From: Paenibacillus sp. DCT19
GTDB lineage: Bacteria; Bacillota; Bacilli; Paenibacillales; Paenibacillaceae
Reading direction: 5' to 3'
NCBI RefSeq assembly: GCF_003268635.1
Contig: NZ_CP029639.1
Location: 1,623,501-1,687,500, forward strand
Length of the DNA: 64,000 nt
The position numbers and the translations under genes are program-made. The notes below the pieces were generated by a model, which was given only the letters and a program-made list of their open reading frames with translations, did no database searches and was not told where the DNA came from. Position 1 is the first letter of the stretch, and every line of letters starts with the position of its first letter. Below are positions 1-9,446 of this stretch, piece by piece.

Positions 1-1072
1 ATATGCAGCTTCATAGTGTCACGGCTGTAAACGGTGTTGCAATTAAACCTGCAGTTACACAAGCAAGCCGGACTACAGAGCAATATATGAATACCTATGT
101 ACGCAGCGGCTCTTCAAACGTCATCATGCAAAGTAAAAAGCAGCTTGAAGAGGGGCGAGGCTCAGATGCCCAGCGTAAAGCGAACGACAAAGAATCGAAA
201 GGCAAGCTAAAGGAAGTCAAACGCATGTTGTCACAGATTGAAAAGGGCAGCTCCGGGTCAAAGGAAGCATTCAAGCAGTTAGAGACGTATTACAACGCAA
301 ATATTGCTTTTAACGAGGCGAGTCGTGAAGAATCTAAAAAAGCTGAAATTGATGGTGATCCATACGATTCTGGTGGCAATGCCATGAACGGAATGGACAG
401 CTTGTTTGGTGGCATGTCAGGACTACTGGACAGTCTTGGGGATGAGTTATTCCAGAACGAATATGCGCTGGCGTATTTCAACTCAATGGATTTTGGACAA
501 CTGTTTAACTGGACAGAGGGTAGTGGAGATGCGGGGATGTCTTTAAGCTTGAAAATCAGGAGCTGGAGTACATCGTTTACGGTTTCCATAATCCTTCAGG
601 TAACATTGCGGCTGCTTATGCCGAAATCTTTGGGATGCGACTAGCGATTCGTACAGCAGAAGGGTTAGTGAAGAATAGCAAATTAGGCAATCCGCTTCTG
701 GTACTCTCCGCAGCGATTTTATACGGGATTACACATGCGATTGCAGACATGGTGGCTCTTGCCAAAGAAGGCAGCGTTGAATTGTCCGATTATATCAAAG
801 TGAAATTGACATACCGAGATCATCTCAGACTGTTTTTGCTTATGCATAGTAATAATGACCGGAAAATGTCGCGGATGCTTGCACTAATTAGGCTGAATAC
901 GGGTGTGAACCCAGACGAGAAGCAGACATATGCATCTAGCGAGATACGAAGTAGCATCAAATTATGGTTCTTGCCTGGCGTCGCCAAAAGTATAGGCGCG
1001 GTATTAGGCAGCACAGATCAGGTTGAGGATGGGCGGCTTTTCATTGATCGGAAAGTGGATTATTCCTATTAA
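1..1072 (+). pseudogene. DUF5702-type Tad-locus protein, 5'-partial and frameshifted
   Basis: Probably a membrane-associated protein of a Tad/Flp pilus or secretion locus. The frame is open to the window edge and no N-terminal membrane segment is seen, so the gene very likely starts upstream. The first frame reads to 644. From about position 537 the continuing protein is in another frame, giving DVFKLENQELEYIVYG, then NPSGNIAAAYAEIFGMRLAI, and ending at 1072. One extra G in the GGGG run at 533-536 joins the two halves into one 357-codon frame. The ELEYIVYG and YAEIFGMRLAIRT stretches are what I recall from DUF5702 proteins found beside tadE in Paenibacillus. That family assignment is from memory; the frameshift is read directly. 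The TadE-like gene follows 29 bp later. Confidence 0.6.
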
Positions 1073-1101
1073 ATGATAGGGCTCGTTCTGGTGGAGGGAA
1101 T

Positions 1102-2158
1102 ATGGATAAGCAGTATCAGCAGCAGGCTCAGCAAGAGAAAATGTTGGAACGATTGCAGACTCGTCTGACACAGATCAACAGACTAGAGCGCTTGAAAAAT
1201 CTAAAATCCTTGAAAGAACGTAGCCGTTCTGCAAAAAAGGAACAGGGCAGTATCGTGCTGGAAGCTTCGTTAGTGTTACCTGTGTTTTTGTTCTTCGTCA
1301 TGTTTCTAATATACATTGTGCAAATGACACTGGTATCTACTGCACTCCAGAGTACAGCAGGCGAAGCTGTAAAACAGCTCTCTACCAAGATATATCCCGT
1401 ATCTCTTGTATTTACTCCTTCTGATTCAGCAGGTAACGGGAGTGGTGATTCGGGGACTGGTTGGAAAATACCCGAGCTGTCCCTCACAGAGTGGGCAGAA
1501 GGGTATGCATCTTCGCTGCCAGAGCCACTTAGTAACTGGGTACGGGCAGCAGCAGCTCGAGGGAGCAGCCTTTACAGGAGATCAAAACATCTGTACTGGA
1601 AGCTGTGCTTGACCCAGTTGTAAAGCCGCTGCTACAACCCTTTATGAACACTTCAATACTGGATTATGAACGAGTACATGTAAATGGGGTCTCTATCCCT
1701 GATCTTAAAAACAAGACCAATCCATATTTCAGACTTGAGCTGAGTTATGAGTTGCCACTCAAGGTACCTTTTATCGGTAAATCACTACGAATTCAGGCTT
1801 CTGCCGCAGAACGATTATGGATTGGAGATACAGGAGAAGGCTCCGACGGTAGTGGGGATGGCACAGATTCAACAGGCTCGGTTACTGTGTTGTCCAAGCC
1901 AGAGCCTGCATACATAGGCAATAATGCCATGATTAGGGTTAAGGTAGAGCCCGGAACCACAGCGAATTTAACGATCTTTTACAAGTCGGGGAGAGTACAG
2001 CCAAGCACATTGGTTGGGCAACTGCAGATGAGAACGGAGAAATTCAGTGGGAATGGTTTGTTGGCACACGTACAACGGAAGGGACGTGGACGTTTGTTGT
2101 AGAGACAGCGGATGGTGTTGTGATGGAAACGGCGTTCGATGTTGCCTCTAGAAAGTAA
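1102..2158 (+). pseudogene. TadE-like pseudopilin, two apparent frameshifts
   Basis: Probably a minor pseudopilin of a Tad-type system. A charged N-terminal region (about residues 1-48, coiled-coil-like) precedes a class III prepilin-like segment, KKEQGSIVLEASLVLPVF, and one membrane helix. The glutamate shortly after the GS cleavage region fits TadE-like proteins. The frame breaks twice: at the GGG run at 1561-1563 and the GGGG run at 1988-1991. One added G at each site gives a continuous 352-residue protein ending GVVMETAFDVASRK at 2158. The C-terminal part looks like a beta-rich extracellular domain, with a Ser/Gly/Asp-rich linker near 1830-1880. The prepilin peptidase lies 63 bp downstream, behind a repeat remnant. 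Confidence 0.6.
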
Positions 2159-2161
2159 TAG

Positions 2162-2206
2162 ATGTGAGTGTTCAAAAAAATTGGTTTTCAGTACCACCTC
2201 TAGAAG
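2162..2206 (+). repeat. R2 repeat, end fragment only
   Basis: About 45 bp (GTTCAAAAAAATTGG followed by TTTTCAGTACC) matches one end of the R2 elements at 56617-56796 and 62341-62560. Only this terminal segment remains. It lies between the tadE stop codon and the GGAGGAGA ribosome binding site of the prepilin peptidase. Confidence 0.5.
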
Positions 2207-2221
2207 GGAGGAGAGTCGGAA

Positions 2222-2731
2222 GTGACCTGGTTCTCTATTATTTGCGGTTTATATGTACTGGCCGCTTTTGTTACAGATGTACGTTCAATGAAAATTCCGA
2301 ATCGGTTGACGCTTCCTGTAACTGTTGCGGGACTCCTGGCTCATACGATTTGTCAGGGCTGGGAAGGGTTCATATTTTCAGTAACAGGCTTTGGTGTATG
2401 TTTCGGCATCATGTTTCTAATGTATGCATTTGGAGCTGTTGGTGCAGGAGATGTTAAGTTATTTGGCGGTATAGGAGCATGGACGGGGCTTGTGTTTGGC
2501 ATTCATGTATTGGTCTATTCCATCTTGTACGCTGGTGCAATTGGTCTGATCATCTTGTTGTTCCGTAGAGATTTTGCCAAACGAATTCGTGCCATGGCAA
2601 GTGGGATTGCAGGCTTCTTCATGCTTGGCTCACTTCAGCTGGTTAGTAAAGATAAAACATTAAAGTTTCCGTTTATGCTGGCGGTATTACCCGGGTTCAT
2701 CAGTGTTTATGTATATATGGCTGCGATATAG
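2222..2731 (+). CDS. Prepilin peptidase, A24 family (TadV/CpaA-like)
   Basis: Aspartic membrane peptidase that removes leader peptides from Flp/Tad-type prepilins. At 169 aa it is the short form without the N-terminal methyltransferase part of PilD. Both catalytic aspartates are visible: the first in TDVRSMKIPN (near residue 19) and the second in the GxGD motif GAGDVKLFGG (near residue 78). Several hydrophobic helices surround them. The start is GTG, chosen because GGAGGAGA lies about 7 nt upstream. The TadE-like gene upstream supplies a plausible substrate. A repeat remnant ends just before the ribosome binding site. Confidence 0.85.
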   Translation: MTWFSIICGLYVLAAFVTDVRSMKIPNRLTLPVTVAGLLAHTICQGWEGFIFSVTGFGVCFGIMFLMYAFGAVGAGDVKLFGGIGAWTGLVFGIHVLVYSILYAGAIGLIILLFRRDFAKRIRAMASGIAGFFMLGSLQLVSKDKTLKFPFMLAVLPGFISVYVYMAAI

Positions 2732-2766
2732 ATTGAATTAAAGCTATTTGGAAAGAGAGGATCGGT

Positions 2767-4638
2767 ATGTATGGATTAACAAGGGATTTTATCCGCAACG
2801 GTGGAGCCTTTATGGTTCTGGAAAAACCGGAAGGGCTGAAAATGGAGAGTTTAAGCCGAGTACAGACGGGCATGCTCACTGCCAATTCGATTCCGCGGCT
2901 ACTACCTATCCATATTCGTGAAGTGGACAGCACGGTGACGTTACAGTATGACATCTCAGGCTATAAAATGCTGTCACAGGTTTTGAAGTCGAGCAGGATT
3001 GAAATGGCTGTTCTATACGGTATATTGTACCAGCTTGCGGACACCTTTACCGAATGTCGTCAATATATGCTGGAGTCACGTAAGTTGATGCTGCAAGAGG
3101 AGTATATTTTCGTAAAGGGATCGCTTGAGCAGGGTGAGCTTGGTTTAGTCTACGTACCTCTTATGGATACGCCAGAAGTGGATTCTACACCTCTACAATT
3201 TCGCGAACTGGTTATTCGCCTAATGTCACATACGAAGGAATTACAAGGACAAGGCATCCAGCGTGTTCTGCAATTATGTGATACGGAGCAATGGGATGTT
3301 CAGTTATTGCGAGAGTTGTTGTTGGAGTTGTATGTAGATGAACAGAAAGGTTCAAGTAACGTTGAGTTTCTATCTTCAAGATCGACTGGAAGCGGTGGGG
3401 TCGGTAAGCATGCACAACTATCAGGCAATCATGCTTCAGAAGATGTTCGAATAGGCCAGCCACAATTTAGTAGTCGGGAGTCTTACTCGCCGCAGCATGT
3501 GCTTTTTGAATCGGAACAACCGCTCCATTGGCGTCAACACGCCAAGAATCCTGATGAGAAGGAACTGGATATAGTGAACAGGTCGATGTCCAGCTCTTCA
3601 ACTAGACGTTCTCAACGAGATACACCACCTCAGTCATCTCAGTCTAACTTCGGTAATGAGCAGTCATTAGGGCGGTTGCCCAAAGCGTCAGTACAAGATG
3701 ACATGTATGATGAACAGTTGGACGATCAAGCCGAGCAGAAAGCGGCTTCTTCCAAGGTAACTTATATCCTGTTGGGCTGTATGGTGGGCATGGCATTGAT
3801 ATGGAGATTCATCTACATGGAGCAACCAGTTGAAACACAAATGATCCTGTCTGCTGCATTAAGTGTTGTATTGCTTGCCATCGCTGTATGGGCGTGGATT
3901 AGCAAGGGGAGATTCAATACGCCAAAAGGCAACACCAAACGTAACAAAGCAGATCAGAAACAGGATTCATATCCATACTCGGATTCCGATTCGAACGCTA
4001 TGGACACTTCTACAGATAAAAAATCTACCTTTTTTGGGTTAGGCAAGAAACGCCCTAAAGAAGAGGATGAGATGTTTCAGGAGAACTGGCGTTGGAACGC
4101 TCCAGCACCGGCTATCGATCAAGCTTCCACTGCTGCTGGTTACGTAGGTCATGGTACGAGTACTCGTTTGCAGGATTTGCATACAGAAACGCATGATAAT
4201 CTAACTCCGCAGGCTGCGCCTATCACTCCATCGACCTCTGAATTACCACGTTATCATGTGGCAACAGAGCCAACGGTTAATTTGCAGAATGTAGGAGGTG
4301 GGGAACAAGCAATAGCAGGAATGGGTATGTCGTCATTTTATCTGGAACGTCGTTCAGCGACGGGTGAGCATAATGAACGGATGGATGTACGCGGAGCTTC
4401 TTTTGTGATCGGAAGATCAGCAGACATGGTGCAGTGGGTCGATACAGCAACCGGTGTGTCCCGTGCTCATGTGGAATTGAGCCGGAACAAAACGGGCTAT
4501 GTGATCAAGGATTTGGGCTCTGTCAATGGAACGATTCTTCAAGGCAATCCACTTGCCCCGTACAAAGAATATCCATTGCAGGATGGAGATACATTTACGT
4601 TAGCTGATTCATCATACACCTATCGATCAGTCGGATAA
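2767..4638 (+). CDS. DUF6382 plus C-terminal FHA-domain membrane protein
   Basis: A 623-residue protein. The N-terminal ~195 residues resemble the DUF6382 domain, which is paired with FHA domains in Bacillota. A low-complexity Ser/Gln-rich linker follows, then two membrane helices (about residues 333-352 and 358-378), another polar linker, and a C-terminal FHA domain (about 540-620). FHA landmarks are FVIGRSADMVQWVD, SRAHVEL and DLGSVNGTILQG; the GRS, SRxH and NGT residues make the phosphothreonine-binding surface. The likely role is phosphothreonine-dependent scaffolding linked to the Tad locus. The 3' end overlaps the convergent epimerase gene by 12 bp. The domain name is from memory; the FHA call is firm. 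Confidence 0.75.
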   Translation: MYGLTRDFIRNGGAFMVLEKPEGLKMESLSRVQTGMLTANSIPRLLPIHIREVDSTVTLQYDISGYKMLSQVLKSSRIEMAVLYGILYQLADTFTECRQYMLESRKLMLQEEYIFVKGSLEQGELGLVYVPLMDTPEVDSTPLQFRELVIRLMSHTKELQGQGIQRVLQLCDTEQWDVQLLRELLLELYVDEQKGSSNVEFLSSRSTGSGGVGKHAQLSGNHASEDVRIGQPQFSSRESYSPQHVLFESEQPLHWRQHAKNPDEKELDIVNRSMSSSSTRRSQRDTPPQSSQSNFGNEQSLGRLPKASVQDDMYDEQLDDQAEQKAASSKVTYILLGCMVGMALIWRFIYMEQPVETQMILSAALSVVLLAIAVWAWISKGRFNTPKGNTKRNKADQKQDSYPYSDSDSNAMDTSTDKKSTFFGLGKKRPKEEDEMFQENWRWNAPAPAIDQASTAAGYVGHGTSTRLQDLHTETHDNLTPQAAPITPSTSELPRYHVATEPTVNLQNVGGGEQAIAGMGMSSFYLERRSATGEHNERMDVRGASFVIGRSADMVQWVDTATGVSRAHVELSRNKTGYVIKDLGSVNGTILQGNPLAPYKEYPLQDGDTFTLADSSYTYRSVG

Positions 4639-5538
4639 GTCTCGATGCTTCAGGTCTTCTAGGGCTTTGGTTAACGTAGGGAATGTAAACTCGAACCCGT
4701 GATCTAGAGCCTTTTGCGGAATCACGCGCTGTCCTTGCAGCAGCACTACTGAGAGTTCGCCTACCAAGGTCTTGATGAGGAATCCAGGTACGGGGAACCA
4801 ATGCGGGCGATGGTACACCTTCCCGACAATGCGCCCAAACTCGTCATTTGTTACAGGGTTCGGCGATGACGCATTCACCGGTCCTGAGATGTCTTTGTTC
4901 TGAATCGTAAAATCAATCAGTCGCACGATATCCATAATGTGGATCCAACTCGTCCACTGCTTGCCACTGCCGATTCTACCGCCAACCCCCAACATATAAG
5001 GTAGTTTCATGAGAGGGAAGGCTCCCCTTTTATGACCGAGTACAAGACTTACCCGGATTTTCACAAGCCGTACATCTTGGATGGCATCGGCTGCTATTTC
5101 CCACTGTTCAGATACACGGGATGGAAAATTCATTGATTTTTGCGGACTACTCTCATCAAAGGTCTCTGTTGGAGACGTTCCGTAGATCGCCATCGCAGAT
5201 GCTTGAACGACAACCTCCGGTTTGTTCTCTAGTGACTTGACGAGCTTAGCTACACGAGCTACCGTCGTTACTCTGGATTCCACAATTTCTAATTTTGCCT
5301 TGGTCGTCCAGCGCTGATTCAGTGTCTCCCCAGCAAGGTTCACCAAGGCATCCATTCCTTCTAACAAATGTGGCTGTTCCTCGGCTTGCTCCCAAGAGAT
5401 GTATGTAAGATTTTCACTAGGGTTATGAAGGTCGGGCAGTTTGCGTGTAATGATTTTCACATGGTATCCGGCCTGCAACCAATAATCAACAAGTGCGCCT
5501 CCTACAAATCCGGTTCCTCCACAAATAGCAATTTTCAT
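4627..5538 (-). CDS. TIGR01777-type epimerase-like SDR (YfcH/YfhF-like)
   Basis: Atypical extended short-chain dehydrogenase of the TIGR01777 family; substrate unknown. The protein begins MKIAICGGTGFVGGALVDYW, a Rossmann GGxGFxG nucleotide-binding loop. LVNLAGE and ASAMAIYG follow, and the C-terminal substrate-binding part ends near the DUF1731 region (KALDHGFEFTFPTL). The start at 5538 was chosen because AAGGAGGG lies about 9 nt upstream; the frame is open to 5619 but without a ribosome binding site. The length of 303 aa is normal for the family. The stop overlaps the end of the convergent FHA gene. Confidence 0.85.
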   Translation of the reverse strand: MKIAICGGTGFVGGALVDYWLQAGYHVKIITRKLPDLHNPSENLTYISWEQAEEQPHLLEGMDALVNLAGETLNQRWTTKAKLEIVESRVTTVARVAKLVKSLENKPEVVVQASAMAIYGTSPTETFDESSPQKSMNFPSRVSEQWEIAADAIQDVRLVKIRVSLVLGHKRGAFPLMKLPYMLGVGGRIGSGKQWTSWIHIMDIVRLIDFTIQNKDISGPVNASSPNPVTNDEFGRIVGKVYHRPHWFPVPGFLIKTLVGELSVVLLQGQRVIPQKALDHGFEFTFPTLTKALEDLKHRDLSD

Positions 5539-5749
5539 GCAAAATAACCCTCCTTTTATATCATTATGCTGATAATTACCCTGACAACCGATCAACAAAC
5601 AGCCCCGACTGGTAAGCAATGCCTCGAATGGGTCTTACCTGACGGAGCTCGTTGGAAATTAAAATAGTAAATTAGATTTCTAGTGAAGATGGCGATTATG
5701 ATTTGTGGTACAACTATTTAATGATCGCTCGTTTATTTTATCTACGTAT

Positions 5750-6220
5750 TTATTTGTTTATTAGATGTTTATAGGGCAAATAATCAATTTTATTTTTCTC
5801 TAAGAATTTCACGAGGAACTTATTATCACGCTTCGGGGTGGCAATAATGTATCCTTTGATGCAATGATCTCTCGAAACTTCTGTAGCCTGATCTTCCACA
5901 GCGATTCTACCAATCTCAGCAGCGATGGAATGTTTGGCGATATCACGAAAAGGACCGGGAACAGGTTCCACCAGTTGATCCAAAAATGCCTTGGCTTCGT
6001 CTGTCCATAAGTGACGACTTGTCTCGACCCAATGATTCTGCCAATCTAGCTTGGACTTGCCGTCTGCCTTAGGGAGAACCTTCAGGAACTTGCGCATCAT
6101 AAAAAATCCGCCAATGCACATACTGCCAAGCAAAACAAATGTCCAGAACGCCATGGTATTCATAAACCAATTGCTGGGTGAACTGCTGACCAGCGTCAAA
6201 GCATAGGAATCGAAAATCAT
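5750..6220 (-). CDS. DUF2621 family membrane protein (YneK-like)
   Basis: A 156-residue protein of unknown function. It has one N-terminal membrane helix (FWTFVLLGSMCIGGFFMM, about residues 24-41) and a soluble domain with TDEAKAFLDQLVEPVPGPFR and a charged C-terminus. The soluble domain resembles the small helical fold of protochlorophyllide-reductase-like subunits assigned to DUF2621 in Bacillus (YneK). The start ATG at 6220 follows GAGGTGA by 7 nt, which is better than the upstream ATG. Family assignment is from memory. Confidence 0.7.
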   Translation of the reverse strand: MIFDSYALTLVSSSPSNWFMNTMAFWTFVLLGSMCIGGFFMMRKFLKVLPKADGKSKLDWQNHWVETSRHLWTDEAKAFLDQLVEPVPGPFRDIAKHSIAAEIGRIAVEDQATEVSRDHCIKGYIIATPKRDNKFLVKFLEKNKIDYLPYKHLINK

Positions 6221-6387
6221 TGCGGAGTCACCTCGGTTCATTGATTTTCACGGAAAGACGGATTCCGCCTGCCCATGTTCCAGATGTTAGCTGTAAAAAT
6301 TAGCCTGTATCCCGAATTATAGCGCATTTCTAGATTTATTTCGATAATCGCGTTAGAATAAGGGATAATTCAGATTAAGGGGGATCA

Positions 6388-7518
6388 ATGATGCTGAAAA
6401 TCGGCTCCCACGTGTCCTTTTCGGACAAGGGATTATTGAGTGCAACGAAGGAAGCGTCCTCGTACGGTTCTAGCTCGTTTATGATATATACAGGTGCACC
6501 GCAGAATACACGTCGTAAGCCTATCGAATCCATGTATATTGAAGAAGGTAAACTTGCTATGCAAGCAGGTGGAATGGAAGATATCGTTGTCCATGCGCCT
6601 TACATTATTAACCTCGGTTCGTACAAAGAAAATACGTACGAGCTTGCTGTGAGCTTCCTTCAGGAAGAGATTCGTCGTACACATGCCATTGGTGTCAAAA
6701 ATATCGTATTGCACCCAGGTGCATTTACCGACAAAGATGCACATTATGGTATTGAGCGGATCGCTCAAGGACTAAATGAAGTACTGGACGGTGTGAGAGA
6801 GACTGATGTAAATATCGCCTTGGAAACGATGGCGGGTAAAGGAACTGAGATGGGTCGTAGTTTCGAAGAAATTGCCCAAATCATTGAAAAAGTAACGCAC
6901 AATGAACGCCTTACTGTATGTATGGATACCTGTCACATTCACGATGCTGGATACGATATCGTGAATGATATTGACGGTGTTCTGAAACAGTTTGACGAAA
7001 TCGTAGGTCTTGACCGCATTGCGGTTATGCATATTAATGATAGTAAGAACCCTGTGGGTGCACATAAAGACCGGCATACGCCGATTGGCTCTGGCTGGAT
7101 TGGTTATGAAGCGATTCATCGTATCGTTCACCATGAAGCACTACAAGGCCGCCCATTCATTCTGGAGACGCCTTGGATCGGGAAAGAAGCCAAGACACAA
7201 CGTCCGATGTACGAAGCTGAGATTGCTTTGCTGCGCGGCGATATTGAAGGTCGATTTGGCGGAGAGTTCCTGACAGATGTGGAGCAATTGCATCACTTCT
7301 TCCAAGGGAAAGAGATTGAAGCCCGTTCTTATGTACTAGATGTGTGGACTTTGCTCAAGAACGATGCGAAAGCCAAAAAAGCAGATCCACGTGAACCGCT
7401 AGAGCGCCTATATGACTTGGTAGCTGAAGCAGCGCTGTTCCCACAACTCAGTGAAGAACAACTGAATCAACGCTTGATTGCTTGGCTTGCAGGCAAGGAA
7501 GCACTGGTCACGGTTTAA
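6388..7518 (+). CDS. nfo: Deoxyribonuclease IV (AP endonuclease) with C-terminal extension
   Basis: Cleaves the phosphodiester 5' of abasic sites in base excision repair, using a trinuclear zinc centre in a TIM barrel. All ligand motifs are visible: [48 protein letters not shown] and LETPW. The barrel normally ends near residue 295. This protein is 376 aa, with about 80 further residues containing an acidic/basic helical segment ([17 protein letters not shown], then [15 protein letters not shown]). A strong GGGGGA ribosome binding site precedes ATGATG; the second ATG is equally possible. purU follows 23 bp later. Confidence 0.93.
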   Translation: MMLKIGSHVSFSDKGLLSATKEASSYGSSSFMIYTGAPQNTRRKPIESMYIEEGKLAMQAGGMEDIVVHAPYIINLGSYKENTYELAVSFLQEEIRRTHAIGVKNIVLHPGAFTDKDAHYGIERIAQGLNEVLDGVRETDVNIALETMAGKGTEMGRSFEEIAQIIEKVTHNERLTVCMDTCHIHDAGYDIVNDIDGVLKQFDEIVGLDRIAVMHINDSKNPVGAHKDRHTPIGSGWIGYEAIHRIVHHEALQGRPFILETPWIGKEAKTQRPMYEAEIALLRGDIEGRFGGEFLTDVEQLHHFFQGKEIEARSYVLDVWTLLKNDAKAKKADPREPLERLYDLVAEAALFPQLSEEQLNQRLIAWLAGKEALVTV

Positions 7519-7541
7519 TTTGAAGGAGGAAGAATAACCCG

Positions 7542-8435
7542 ATGGAGATTCATGCTAAACAAGTACGTCCTGATGCTAAAAACCGCGCCGATCGGGCGCG
7601 GATGCTCATTTCCTGCCCTGATGGGCCGGGAATTGTAGCGGCTGTTTCACATTTCTTGCACCAACACGGTGCAAACATTGTTCAGTCTGACCAGTACACG
7701 ATGGATCCAGCTGGCGGCATGTTCTTCATGCGTATTGAGTTTGACCTTCCACAGCTCGAAGCGAGTCTTCCTAAGCTGGAAGATGACTTTGCTGAGGTAG
7801 CAACTCGTTTCGAAATGGAGTGGACTTTGTCGGCTGTAAGCCGTAAGAAGAAACTTGCCATTTTTGTATCCAAAGAAGATCACTGCCTCGTTGAATTGTT
7901 GTGGCAATGGCAAGCTGGCGACCTAGATGCAGACATTGCACTGGTTGTTAGTAATCATCTGGATATGAAAGATTATGTGGAGTCCTTTGGTATTCCGTAT
8001 CATCATATTCCGGTTACAGCAGACACGAAGAAGGAAGCAGAACAACGTCAGCTCGACATCATTGGTGACGATATTGACGTCATTATCCTTGCGCGTTATA
8101 TGCAGATCATCTCACCAATGTTCATCGAACATTATCGTAATCGTATTATTAACATTCATCACTCATTCCTTCCAGCCTTTGTGGGTGGCAAGCCTTATGC
8201 TCAGGCATACAACCGTGGTGTTAAAATCATTGGTGCTACGGCTCACTACGTTACGGAAGAGCTGGATGGTGGACCGATCATTGAGCAGGACGTACAGCGT
8301 GTAAGCCACGGGGATGACGTCACTGAATTGAAACGTATCGGACGTACAATCGAACGTGTTGTTCTAGCGCGTGCTGTGAAATGGCATGTAGAAGACCGTA
8401 TCTTGGTTCACGAAAATAAAACCGTTGTATTTTAA
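7542..8435 (+). CDS. purU: Formyltetrahydrofolate deformylase
   Basis: Hydrolyses 10-formyl-THF to THF and formate, balancing one-carbon pools and supplying formate for purine synthesis. The N-terminal ACT domain (about residues 20-95) opens ISCPDGPGIVAAVSHFLHQH. The C-terminal formyltransferase domain carries INIHHSFLPAFVGGKPY, TAHYVTEELDGGPIIEQD and the catalytic Asn-His-Asp set of the GART fold. At 297 aa it is slightly longer than Escherichia PurU (280 aa), with a basic N-terminal tail. AAGGAGGA lies 9 nt upstream. A bidirectional terminator follows. Confidence 0.95.
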   Translation: MEIHAKQVRPDAKNRADRARMLISCPDGPGIVAAVSHFLHQHGANIVQSDQYTMDPAGGMFFMRIEFDLPQLEASLPKLEDDFAEVATRFEMEWTLSAVSRKKKLAIFVSKEDHCLVELLWQWQAGDLDADIALVVSNHLDMKDYVESFGIPYHHIPVTADTKKEAEQRQLDIIGDDIDVIILARYMQIISPMFIEHYRNRIINIHHSFLPAFVGGKPYAQAYNRGVKIIGATAHYVTEELDGGPIIEQDVQRVSHGDDVTELKRIGRTIERVVLARAVKWHVEDRILVHENKTVVF

Positions 8436-8489
8436 GCTTTTGCTTTAATACTGTGCAAGGTTGATTCGGAGCCACATAAACTGGCAAAA

Positions 8490-8537
8490 GAAAAAGGCGA
8501 TTCCTATCTATGTACTTCATAGGGGATCGCCTTTTTT
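8490..8537. terminator. Bidirectional terminator between purU and yqhR
   Basis: AAAAAGGCGAT pairs with ATCGCCTTTTTT, with further pairing (TCCTAT/ATAGGG) in the loop region. The hairpin has A/T tails on both sides, so it can serve both convergent genes. The last codons of the minus-strand gene lie inside the stem. Confidence 0.8.
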
Positions 8538-8999
8538 GAGCTTAGTAAAGCCTTTTGCACATAATTCAAGAGTTACTCCATAGATGAGGTGGGCAGTGAC
8601 CCAGTACAGAATGGCGTGTGTATCATTCAAATCAGGAACACGTGTAGACAGTTGGGATAGCGGAATATAGAGAAGAGAGGAAACTGCGCCAATTAGGATA
8701 CCTTTGAGCATGGCATACTGAGGGCGATTCTGTATCCACCATATGTAGAACACGCCGATGCCGATGGATACAACGAGGTGCAGGGCAAATTCTACGAATT
8801 CTGGCAGTATTGGTGGTAGCCCGGGCACGAAATCAATGTTTAGGAGCAAAGTATAGACCGAAATGCCAGTAAATGACTGAATGGCTTTAAGTAAAAATCC
8901 AAGTACGAGGCCCGAAAGGACGCCCGTCCATACACCTTTGAACCAAGGGATGGTCTGCCGGTTTAACTCGGAACGTTTAACAATAGGGTCAGAAGACAT
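8517..8999 (-). CDS. yqhR: YqhR-like conserved membrane protein
   Basis: A 160-residue integral membrane protein of unknown function, with four hydrophobic segments (about residues 23-41, 66-88, 97-116 and 125-147). It resembles YqhR of Bacillus subtilis in length, the N-terminal WFKGVWTGVLSGLVLGFLLK segment and the PPILPEFVEFALH region; this is recalled, not searched. The C-terminal residues KKGDPL are encoded inside the shared terminator hairpin. Confidence 0.65.
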   Translation of the reverse strand: MSSDPIVKRSELNRQTIPWFKGVWTGVLSGLVLGFLLKAIQSFTGISVYTLLLNIDFVPGLPPILPEFVEFALHLVVSIGIGVFYIWWIQNRPQYAMLKGILIGAVSSLLYIPLSQLSTRVPDLNDTHAILYWVTAHLIYGVTLELCAKGFTKLKKGDPL

Positions 9000-9446
9000 A
9001 GCGAGACCTCCAATCCATGAAATTTACTTCGCTTCCTGAAGTATACTACGTTTTGAATTCCCAATCAGGATCACAAGAGCAAGTTAATATTAATAAAAGC
9101 TAAAATGAAATCTACATGCCAAAAAGAGTATGGTTTTCTGGTTAAAGGTTATACTTCTTCCGATGGATGGACGAGGCTCGTCCTGACGAAAGATGGGCTG
9201 GAATGTTTTTTTACACGATTTTTTGGCGCTGTGAACCCATCTCTCGCAGCAAATCACCGAATTTTCCCGAACTTCTAAAAGAAGGTTATGGAAAAGCTTC
9301 ACGCCAAGTGATACAATACAAAAGTGAATAAGTCAAAATGAAACACTCAAGCGGATTCACTTATTGTTATATACGGTTTGCTTGGTATTGATGAGAGGGA
9401 TTCGCTTGCGCACCCGACTTATCTAAAGACATGAGGAGGACAAACC
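9000..9446. other. 447-bp intergenic region before transketolase
   Basis: No gene, RNA motif or convincing promoter was recognised. Open frames here have no ribosome binding site and no protein-like composition. A plausible GAGGAGG ribosome binding site for tkt lies at its 3' end (about 9432-9438). Confidence 0.5.

Noticed and set aside
533..1991. Programmed frameshifting or phase variation at G runs in the Tad genes
   Set aside because: The runs are only 3-4 bases and no slippery heptamer or pseudoknot was seen. The same defect occurs in unrelated metabolic genes, so base-call error is simpler.
9090..9302. Minus-strand 70-residue frame in the gap before transketolase
   Set aside because: Composition is not protein-like and no ribosome binding site is present.
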